This document shows positions 1 through 10,200 of a stretch of 34,203 bases of DNA, piece after piece. This DNA comes from Ichthyophonus hoferi. Taxonomy: Eukaryota; Opisthokonta; Ichthyosporea; Ichthyophonida; Ichthyophonidae. The notes under the pieces were generated by a model. The model saw only the letters and a list, made by a program, of their open reading frames with translations, had not been told where the DNA came from and made no database searches. The stretch covers positions 1-34,203 of the forward strand of contig NAOQ01000152.1 of assembly GCA_002751075.1 (NCBI GenBank), written 5' to 3'. Both the position numbers and the translations under genes were made by a program. Position 1 is the first letter of the stretch. The number at the start of each line of letters is the position of its first letter.

Positions 1-1014
1 CATTCATGCACATACTTTTTTTTTGGTTTTCTTTCCTTTCCTCTTGCATTTTTTTCACGTTTTATATATCTTTTTTTTTTCTCTATCTCCTTTCCTCATT
101 CCCTCTCTCCTTCATACTTATCTACATGATATATAGGCATATGTAGAATGCGTGAATGTACGATTATAGGCTCTAAGGACCAAAAACAGGCATTTTTATA
201 AATCTATATATTACTTACCTTCAAGTAATTGGTTCCAATTAAGAACTACTTCATTAATATTAGAATACATTATATTTTCTTTTTATTATAATCTAGTAGT
301 AGTCAAATAATAGAGATTCTATCATCTCTATGTAGTAATGATTCAAATTGAGATTAAATTAGGTATACCTACCACTGATTTTATCTTCACTCAATCTCAC
401 ATCATAACATGTGTTTATAATAGTATAAATCAACCACTGTGTGATTGAAATAAGGCTTCTAGCTATATTTTCGCTATAGTCAGTTGCCTGATATGTATCA
501 TTTTCAGAACAAACATTAAAATAAAACAGGGTATGTTTACCCTATATTTTTTCCATTTCTATATTTAGGAATGACATCATCTATATCAATGAGAGCCTAA
601 TCGCTCATATAATGTACCAATATAAAACATTTCCCATAGTGGGATACACTAAATAAATATTTTAAAATTTTTAAAAATGAATTCTTGACTATAAAAAAGT
701 AAGCAAGGCAAATGATTTACAGAACCAATGAAATTATTGTATAAAAATAGTAATATATAATAAATACATACTAAAAGGTAAATTCCTAGAAATAAGTATA
801 TATAACTATGTAAACCTATAGGTACCAATAAAAATGAGTTATTAAATCCACATAAATATGGTTTTTCTATCCGAAAAAATAATATACTGCAATTAAGAGG
901 GGACCAATAGAACGAAAGAGAGGATATATGTAATGTAATATATATATTAACACCTTTCCTCAATTTCATACCCTCTAAAGAATCCGCCAGTTACCTTTTA
1001 TCCCCTCCTTCCCT
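1..1014. other. AT-rich stretch with no gene seen
   Basis: The first 120 bases are strongly pyrimidine-rich on the plus strand, with long T runs and TTTCC/CTCC blocks. The rest is AT-rich without convincing codon structure. A 106-residue minus-strand open frame at 649-969 is a chain of Phe, Leu, Ile and Tyr, as expected from translating AT-rich DNA, and has no recognisable domain. I see no RNA gene or repeat that I can name here. Confidence 0.5.
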
Positions 1015-1440
1015 CTACACATTCATTATATTCCCCTTATCATCTCTTCCAATACTAACAAATGATTTAGTCATAGCCTGTTTCCCTCTCTCCTCTCCCT
1101 CCTTTACCATCGAAATGTCCTGTTGCTCCCTAGTTACTGAGGTATTAGTTCCACACAAAAGTATTTTCCCACTCAATATTTCCTGCAGTGTAGGCTCATG
1201 CATATCAAGATTCCACCACTGGAAGTTAATCGCTGCCTTACCTGCTCGTGTTTCATGCACACTCCACTGAATCTCTCGCACACTCCTCCATCTTTTGATC
1301 AAACATATCTCTATCTGTATCATATAAGAAGGCTGCTTCAGGGTTGAATTTCACACCCAAGTTAATACTTGTACTCTCAAATATACTCTTAATATGCCCT
1401 ATGACATGCCATAAACGGTTTTGTTTCTTGTTCCATGTAG
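1015..1440 (-). pseudogene. coding-like remnant, family not recognised, broken
   Basis: On the minus strand this stretch has higher GC and more balanced residue use than its surroundings. From about 1430 down to 1250 it reads as a mixed charged/hydrophobic segment containing WHVIGHIKSIFE and DRDMFDQKMEE. From about 1260 to 1015 a second such segment contains INFQWWNLDMHEPTLQ and ends at a stop near 1015. The two do not form one continuous frame, so the stretch appears broken. It lies about 100 bp outside the short LTR-like element at 1537-3068 and could be part of an older mobile element. I do not recognise a family, and a decayed host exon is the alternative. Confidence 0.35.
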
Positions 1441-1536
1441 GAAAGGCTAATGAAGGTTATATAGTCATTAGTTTTTTAGTCAATACCAGTTGACTATGTA
1501 GTGAGCATACTTATCCAATAAGAACCTAAACTTAAC

Positions 1537-1906
1537 TGTTACTTAATATGCACTGAGCACCATATTGCCAATGATTATTCAAAGGATCATTCTGGAAACC
1601 ATAGATCATGTATGTATTATTAAGCACTACTTTGTGATTAAATACCAATAATCAATATTATTTAAAACCTCAGTACTTTTACGTTCTAAACTGCATTAAA
1701 CATCTAGTCCTAATTGCTTACAATTAGTGACATCATTGAATTAATTAATTATTCTTAACTAATGTCTAACTTCTAATTATCAATTGAAACCTCAATCTAA
1801 TACTTCTTAACAACTAGAGGTTCAAAGGTAACTAATCAATAAGTGATTTTTGCATAAGACATCATGAAATATGTGACCAACCACTTGTAGAGCTTAAATA
1901 CCTCAG
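1537..1906 (+). repeat. LTR-like repeat, copy 1
   Basis: This copy shares with 2698-3068 and 22198-22570 the ordered blocks CCAATGATTATTC, CATCTAGTCCTAA, AATTAGTGACATCATTG, TTAATTAATTA and TAGAGGTTCAA, followed by AAGACATCA near the right end. Similarity begins at TGTT and fades after CCTCAG. Confidence 0.6.
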
Positions 1907-2697
1907 TTTTTCTCCCACCCTGTTATCAGACGTTGCTCTGTCAAGACTGATGCATAGAGGTAATGTCTAGCCATTGCTTCTTGGGAAGACACCCAGGTTG
2001 GGTTCTCTAGTTGCAGAAGAGTTGGCTATTTCTCTATTACCTGGAGACTAATGCACTTAGTCTACTTGATGTAACTGATCACATGTTAATTTCCTGAAAA
2101 GATCTCGTCTTGGGAAATAGGGAGAATGGTGTTCCTTTTTGGAGCTCCTCTAACTGCAGAAACAGTTGTTGTATCATGTCTGCTTTGAAGGCAGGCTGGC
2201 TTCCAGAAAATGACTGTTGAAGTCTTTAGGTCAGTCTATGGCTCTGTCCACTCATGTTGCTCTGCTCCCTTGGCATGGTGTTATCCTTAGGTTGTTGAGT
2301 GGAGTTGTAAGTGGGGGCACTTTTAGATTGCTGGTCCTTAGTAACCCTGTTCTAATCCACAGTAACCTTGGAGCACCCTTCTCCAGAATCTATGGCTGCC
2401 TGTGCATTTTTGTGCTCATTGTTTGCTTCGGAGTCTACATTTGTAAAGTAGTTTCCCTTCTCAAAGAGTTGACTTAAAGTGGATTTTCTGTCCCCTGAGG
2501 TTGGGTTGAACTGGATTCTCAACTTCATCTCCTTAGTGGCACTGGATCTAAAATTTCTTCCTGTAGAGTCATTACTCTACACAAGCAGTCATAAGTCTGG
2601 GTATGTTGGTGATATAGTTGTTGGGTTTTACAAAGCCAAGTTGACTACACCATTATTGCACATGCATAAAATTACTCCTCAGTAGGAACTCAGTGAC
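1907..2697. other. internal region of the TRIM-like element
   Basis: About 790 bp lies between the two repeats. Open frames at 2217-2477 and 2479-2685 (plus) are hydrophobic and match nothing I recognise. The minus strand reads as a Gln/Ser-rich stretch, also without a known domain. I cannot support a gene here. Confidence 0.4.
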
Positions 2698-3068
2698 TGT
2701 TCTGGAATATGCTCTTAGGAACAAGTTGCCCTATGATTATTCTAGGATCGTTTAGGATGCTATTTATCACATGTGTCTCATCATCATCATGTGTACGATT
2801 TAAAACCAATGGCCAATATTATTAAAAACCATAGTAAATTTACATTCTAGATTGCACTAAACATCTAGTCCTAACTAAGTACAATTAGTGACATCATTGA
2901 ATTAATTAATTATTATTAATCAATATCTTCATCTTAATTACTAATTGAAACCTCATTTCAAATGCTTTTGGACATTTAGAGGTTCAATGCCATATAAACA
3001 GTAAGTATTTGGTAAAAGACATCAAGAACTTTTTGGCCAAATACATTTGGAAGCTAAAATACTCAACA
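2698..3068 (+). repeat. LTR-like repeat, copy 2
   Basis: Direct repeat of 1537-1906. It begins TGTTCTGG and ends ACTCAACA. Shared blocks include CATCTAGTCCTAA, AATTAGTGACATCATTG and the AATTAATTAATT core, in the same order and spacing as copy 1. Confidence 0.6.
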
Positions 3069-3419
3069 GGCATTTAATTCAGCCTAATCCTATACAAAAG
3101 TTATTGATACTAATACTGATAATGATACTGATTATCCCAATGATCTGTCTGGTTAACCTTGAGTTCAATAAACAGTATATATAAGCCTAAAACAAACTCT
3201 GTTTGGTATAGCTTTTATTAACTTGTAAATTGTTGTCTAATCAATCCAAGTAGTTTAATTTGAATACTAGCACAGTCTATGTAGCTGAAACTTGAAAGCA
3301 GTTACTACAGTTACTTAGGAAATTACCGGTGTTGTATTATGTGATACAAGAAATTGTATGTCATATATGTCTAAATACCGTTTTATCGTTTATAAATAAT
3401 CTCAATAGTACCATTTCAT
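3069..3419 (-). other. 3' flank and UTR of the Aster-like gene
   Basis: No coding sequence is seen. On the minus strand, downstream of the stop codon of the Aster-like gene, an AATAAA-type signal occurs (complement of TTTATT at 3214-3219), about 200 bp past the stop. It could serve as the polyadenylation signal. The short LTR-like element begins about 350 bp beyond the stop. Confidence 0.4.
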
Positions 3420-3536
3420 TCATAACTCATTTTTTAAAGCAGCCTTAACTGTGGCAATGGCAGGGGAGGCAGAACCATTCTGATTGACAGCTACACTCAG
3501 ATCACGTAAGATTGCAGATAGTTCATTAACAGAGGC
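3420..3536 (-). CDS. Aster-like gene, last exon (C-terminal tail)
   Basis: The acceptor CATCCAG precedes GCC at 3536, in phase 0 with the preceding exon. It encodes a 38-residue tail rich in Ala, Ser and Val after the membrane helix, including SVNELSAILRDLS, and ends at a TGA at 3420-3422. The tail would lie on the luminal side if the GRAM and VASt domains are cytosolic, as known for the family. It has no Cys. Confidence 0.75.
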   Translation of the reverse strand, partial: ASVNELSAILRDLSVAVNQNGSASPAIATVKAALKNEL

Positions 3537-6500
3537 CTGGATGAAGAGGCGAGTGGGGTAGGGTGGTAAGGAGTGAGTAAGGTATCAATTACATTGATAA
3601 AAGAGAAAATGAGAAGGCTAGAAAGGTTGAAAGTAATCAAAGCTATGAATATATATATATATAGGAGAGGATAGTATAGGATATATGTATTGTATTGTAT
3701 AAAAGGTTTATACAACTACTTAAGTGTTAATATAATATTATACTATCCTTATATTATAATGTACTGCATAAGCTAGTCTATTACTAGACACCAGAAAGAT
3801 ATACTATAACATACTACCAATACATAGATCTATCAATTAAGAAATAAAATATTATATGACAATGTCAACAGCTATAGTCATGATTAATGTGATACTGCAT
3901 CATACAAGTATATATGGGGGAATACACATATGACTATAGGTATGAGAATATAGTCAATCGAGTCAAGCAAAAAGAAAGAAAAGCATCAAAGAAAAAGAAA
4001 GTAAAAGAACTAGACAGACAGGTTATTGCATAAAACAAAGGAAAGAGGAAGAGGAAGAGGAAGACAAGAGAAATAAATAAATAATACCAATAATGATAAA
4101 ATAAATAATAATACTAATAATAATAATAAATAAAGGTAGAATGGGTGTATGCGCACTATATATATATATTACCATGAAAGAAGGAAAGGGAAAGAATATG
4201 AAAAGAAATAAATAATAATAATAAATAAGTTAATAAAGATAGAGTAGGTAGGCATGTATGTGTACTATATATATATATACATAACATAATATATATATAC
4301 TTACCAAGATGCTTGCCAAATAATAACCAATCAACAGTAGAATCATACTCACAAAGACCAATAATACCACCACTAATGACGTAGTGTTAAGCCCTAAGGC
4401 CGTAATGAAGTCCATTGTATCAGATTCAGGTGTCTTAGTTGCATTTATTCGTGCAGCAGCATTTACAGTGGTAGGTGTAGAGGGCTTGCTAGTAGATAGT
4501 AGATCACCGGATAGATAGTCCTTAAGTGATTTGGTCAGTGTTGCATGGCTTTCCTCTGTGTATGAAAGAGGGAGTGGGAGAGGAAAAGGAAGTGTTAGAT
4601 AAGGTGTATCTAATATATGAGATGTTTGTGTAGTATGCTATGTATTATGTTAAATATATTATAATATGTAAGATAGTATGCATTATAGTAAGTACTGTAG
4701 CAAGTGCTATAGTAAATATTTTAGTAGATATTGTAGTATGTATTACAGTATAGGATATGTGAAATATGTGTGATGTAAGGTATACATTATGTCAAGTGTG
4801 ACCAATCCCTTGCCATTCATGTGTGAAAAAAAAACAAAAAACATTGATAATCATGCAGATATATAGTATGTAGGATAGTATATATGAAAGTATGGAATAT
4901 GCGAAACACGTGTAATATATGGTATACATTATGTCAAATGTAGCCAACCCCTCGCCATTTATGTGATAAAAAATTAAAAAGCATTGATACCCATGCAGAT
5001 AGGTAGTATGTATATGTATTATAGTATGTAATATAGTGCATAGGATAGTAACACCCTATCATAAAAACATATGTACACCAAGCCAAAACTACAATGAATT
5101 GGTAACATACTGCTCTATCTAGTCCAAGTCTATATGCAAGATATATATATTGATATGAGTCTCTACTTATAGAATTAAGTATAATACACTACCTACCAAT
5201 CATGCCAATAGAACTCTTGACAATCGCGTATTTTACTGGTCCCATAATGCTCTTTTTAAAGGCAATCTCTGATGTAATTACCAATCGACTTTGTTTAGAG
5301 CCTGCATGTGTGATGCAAAACCTGTTATGATTGGATTAGGGTTAGTTGGGTCAGGTGATTGGGTATAAAGTAGTTTTCGTAGTGAAAGTGAAATAGTATT
5401 TATTTGTTTTTTCATATTATAGATAGTATTAAAAGTAAATGCTAACTGTTTAAATATATCATATGAGGTAGCTGTGCTATATAAAAATACCACACTGTAT
5501 AAGAAAATTACAACATATAAGGAAACCACACAATATAAGGATACTAGACTGCATAGGTAACCTATACTATATGAGGGAATCATGCTTTATAAGAAAACTG
5601 CATCATATAAGAAACTCTGCTATGTAAAGAACCTACACTATATAAGGAAACTACACCGTAGAAAGGAAGTATATCATATAAGAAACTATAAAAAATTTAA
5701 AATACTTACTTATTTCTGATAACCATGTTATCACCATAGGGCAGCTTAGGTGTGCATGACTCACATGAAATAACAAACACCTTGTTGTCCCTGGGCGAGA
5801 GAGGAATTTTAAATTTTAATACATGTGTATGTATATGTATATAACTGACATAACATATGCATAACTGTTACCAAAAAAGAGAGAAAAATACTTGGAATCT
5901 ATAGAATTTTATGTACCAAATGGTCTAATTAGTTAGTTAAATGGTTAATTTTAATTAGGGCTAGTACGTGCTTACTCTCAATAATCAACTTAAAATATAC
6001 TAACCAATCAAATACAATATAAAACAATTTAATTATTTAATTATATATGACGAAGATTTATAAATACAAGATTATTAGTACTGCATATGTGTATTAAAAA
6101 TTATCAAGAAGACTAATGGTAAATATATATTTTTTTTAAAAAAAAACTGAAAAGTCAATCACAAAGACCAAAATGTACAATGTAATTATCCTAAGTAATA
6201 ATAATAAACTCCATAATAGTTTATTGCCAGTATTTATATTAATACGGGTACTGATAATATATACCATGTACTATGGGTTAATTTGCATTGGATGTTAAAT
6301 TATTATAAAGTACTGGGTCTAATAATCAATCAATTGTATAATCAAGAAGATTTTAAAGCAAGTTATTTAAAATTTATATTAAAAAAATCTATGTATAAAT
6401 CACTGCAACCTTGAGTAACCTACCGTCTAGATAGTAATTGGACATCAATGACATCAGCCACCTTTGGTCCAATAGGATTCTTCTTTAGTGGCATAGTAAA

Positions 6501-7176
6501 CGTGACCTCTCTCTTTTGTTTGATCCAACCATCCTCTGACGGTTCTAGACTTTCCCAAGGTGGCACTACAGCGTTGGTAATATTAGACAGTTCATTATAA
6601 CTCTTTTTAAATTCCGAATCTTTTGAAAACAAAAGCGTAAATAATCGATTTGCTGATACGTTATATACTTGATTGATAACTGGTCGTTCATAGTGTTGCG
6701 GGCAATCACATGGGACTTCAGGAACGTCTTCGCAATCATCATCCATATTACTGCTATCTTGACGACTTCTATGGTTAGGTATAAATGTATGTATGTGTTT
6801 ATAAAGTTAGTGTCACCTGCCATGGTAGACAAGTACCTAATGGAGTCACTCTATACAATAAAACTAAGCAAGTTATAACATAATACAATATAGTATAATA
6901 TAGCACAAATACACGTATGATAGTATGCTAATGTGATGGTATACTAGTATAATAGTATAACAAATTAACGGTATAATAGTATACATAGCCATCTACTTAC
7001 CCATCCCCTTGGCTTCCTACACTCTCTGCGTCAGCATCTGTTTCATCATCGTTTTCTAAGTTAATCAACGCGGAGATTGGCTTATCATTGTATGCCTAAA
7101 GGGAAATAAAGAAGCATGTAAATAGATAGTCATTAGATAGTCATTTATATATATATATACCATACATAATAGAGAG

Positions 7177-7212
<36 letters not shown>

Positions 7213-10200
7213 GATAAATATAAGTAATGTACATCTACAAAACCATATAAAGATAGTGTACAATAAGAAGAGTTAGACATATTTGCTGAATACATATGCA
7301 CAGACCGCCTGCAATCCCTTAATCTCATAAAAGCACTCATTATGACTAACCATATCTAGATAGTATATAACAATAACAGATAGATATAAACGATGTATAC
7401 ATATACATGTATACCATACCTATACATATACATATACATACCGCCCATAGATTCTTGATGTCATTAAAGCACTCATTACGACTAACCATGGAGTGGAAGG
7501 TGTAGGACTGACCTGATTCTAAGCTAATTCTAAAAATAGTATCCAATGGTTAGTTATCTTTAAAATAGTACTAAATAGTTGGTGTAATTGGGGCTATATA
7601 CATAATATATATATAGTAATTCTATTTTTAAATAAAACATGGTAAAAACGAGTACACCTTTTTATCGACAATAACCATTCATCCTAATACATTATTCTAG
7701 TAAAACCTCTCATAACTGTACTGTACCTATAATAAAGTACTACTACCCTACCCTAACCTATCCTACACAATAATTACTTATATATCATGCATCCATAGTG
7801 GTTTTAACCGAAAGAATGAATGGGTCCGCCATGGGTTTAAGATAAAAATAATTAAAATTAAAATTAAAATGTATTAGACCACAATATTGCTGTATAAATC
7901 CACATAGCGGGTGTTTTCTGGCCTAATTATTTCATTATTAAACTACAACTTAATTTGAAAATGATTGTCGGCGATAAGCCATTCCTATCTATAGCCCTCT
8001 ACTGATCTTAACACAGTAAAAGGTTCTGTCCATTTATTCCATCATAATATTTTTTCTAGTGAAATCTTTTTTTACTGTACTTACATAATATATTCCTACT
8101 ATACAATAACTATTTATACATCATCCATCCTACCTATATATATATATATATTAAAATATCCTAGAATATACTATTACTATACAGTAATCGCTTATACATC
8201 CCATCCCTCCCATACCCATAACCTCCTACTGACCTTAATCCAGTAGGCAATCCCGCCCACTTCTTCTTTGTCATGTGAACTATTTGATCAAATCGTAAAA
8301 TATAATTTTTCTTGCAAAAGTGACTAAAAAAGCACAATGATTTGTCACTTAAATACACACGACCCTGGAAACTCATTTTGTGACGTGATAGGGCAGCTAC
8401 GTAATCCTGTACTCCCACCTCGCCTGGACACTCGTCACCAAATATGGTTGAGAACCGCTTACTACGGCTCGGTTCTCTATTATGGATCGGGTTGGGGCAG
8501 GTCGTATATGAGGTGAGAAAGAGGTGATTTAATGAGGAATGTATGTATGTATGTATTGTATTGGATATTTTATTCTGGTAGTTAATGAGCAATGAGTAAC
8601 TCTATTACTGGTTAATGCGAATATCCCTACTCAATTAAGGAGAAATAACATTTAAAAGCATAAACTAATAAAACTTTAAAAGGGACAAGAGGGAATAAAT
8701 CAGAAGGGGAAACATATATATATATATATATATATATAAGAATGGTGGAAGATATGTATGTGTATATATACATACACATGTTTAAGGTTACAACTACAAT
8801 ATATATATTGGATTAATAAAAATAAATGAATTTGGGTATGCATGTGGATACATATATATTATAGAATATCTATCTATATATATATATATATTAATACTAC
8901 AGCATGACAGAATAATGTAATGGGTATTCAGTTTTTAAAATAAAATCAAATAACAAAGGAAACTGATTGGTCACCCCTGGGGTCTTAAAAAAAGACTTAA
9001 TAACAAACCTACTGTATTTCTAACTTAAATTTTATTGTGCAACAAGAATAAGCTATTTATATTATACTGTATAATAAAACAAAGGGTAATCGTAAATAAA
9101 TAGTCTGTTCCTGATAATTTATGACATGGAAGAGGGGAAGGGTATAACTGAATATAGACATATAGTAGCATCTTGTTAGTCTTGTTGCTTTATTCTAATC
9201 TGGGTATTCAATTGGTAACCATGATTATATAGGGTGGCATAAAAGAAATAATATACTATACTATAATATAATATTGTTATTTTTGTGTCATTTTGCTTAT
9301 TATATTTGTAATTCTTTTCAAGTATATATCAAGATAGATAGAGATGGATATAGAAATAAATAAATATAATACAAAAAAGGTAGATATGATAGTATGTATA
9401 GTGATATGGTGTGCTACATGATGGCGTGTATCAGGCTACAATCATATGATAATGCAATAGTATAATAGTATGATAGTACAATAGTGTAATAATAGTATGT
9501 ACAATAGTATGGCATCATGTACAATAATATATACAATGGTATGCATCATAATATAACATGTATAATAATATAATATTAAAATAGTATGTACCACCGTATA
9601 ATACCATATAGAAGAATACATCCACTAATATGTATCACAGTACAACAATATACATAATATCATACACAATTGCATACACAACAGCACACATAATACTATA
9701 TATAAAATAATAAACATAATAAGTAAGCCTCTTACTCATTCTTTGGCGATCGACTACCACTAGAAAATGATAACGATTTAGATCCCTTTATGTCAAAACG
9801 CTGGGAAGTAGTACCAGGTAAAGGCAAGCTAGATTTACTATCGCTCCTTGTTGTGTCTCCCGCTGCCAATCCATCGTTCTCACTATCATATTCATTATCT
9901 TTAAACGAATGTGAAGCTTTCTCCACCTCTATCTCTATATCTGACCCTTTCATTTTCTCTTTCTTGTCTTTATCTTTCCTTGATGCTCTTCGTTTAGTGT
10001 CTACAATGGCGTCTTGAATTTCGGAAAAACTTCGGTTGAAAAACCCTTTTTTTTTGGATTCTAGGTTAGGTGTATAGGGAGGTTTAATGGGAGTGGAACA
10101 ACTCTGTGTATCGTCAGATGTCCCGTCTGTAAAAATTGTTAAAATTAATGAAGGTTAAGGATTGGTTGTATAAAATAATAACGTATTGAATGTATTATGA

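Larger units (their letters stand above)
1537..3068 (+). mobile_element. short LTR-like (TRIM-like) element
   Basis: Two direct repeats of about 370 bp (1537-1906 and 2698-3068) flank about 790 bp of internal sequence. The repeats begin TGTT and the right one ends ACA, as LTRs do. A third copy of the same repeat stands alone near 22198-22570. The internal part has no recognisable gag or pol. A weak match to a primer-binding-type sequence (GTTATCAGACG) lies just inside the left repeat. The size and lack of genes fit a terminal-repeat retrotransposon in miniature or another non-autonomous LTR element. The repeats are well diverged, so it is old. Target-site duplications are not evident. Orientation is inferred from the TGTT...ACA ends. 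Confidence 0.5.
8485..9735. other. intron of the Aster-like gene, AT-rich
   Basis: About 1.26 kb lies between the basic N-terminal exon and the first GRAM exon. It holds an (AT)n run at 8714-8738, ATATAT runs near 8875-8892 and a long degenerate minisatellite at its 3'-most plus end. I see no exon or RNA gene in it. Confidence 0.6.

Noticed and set aside
649-969. 106-residue hydrophobic minus-strand frame
   Set aside because: Residues are almost entirely those given by AT-rich codons; no domain, signal or splice support.
5278-5583. 101-residue minus-strand frame across a minisatellite
   Set aside because: Only its first part (5278-5321) belongs to a VASt exon; the rest is translated intron repeat.
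7065-7340. 91-residue minus-strand frame with poly-Ile
   Set aside because: The Ile run is the (TAA)n microsatellite; the frame overlaps an intron and the partial exon duplicate.
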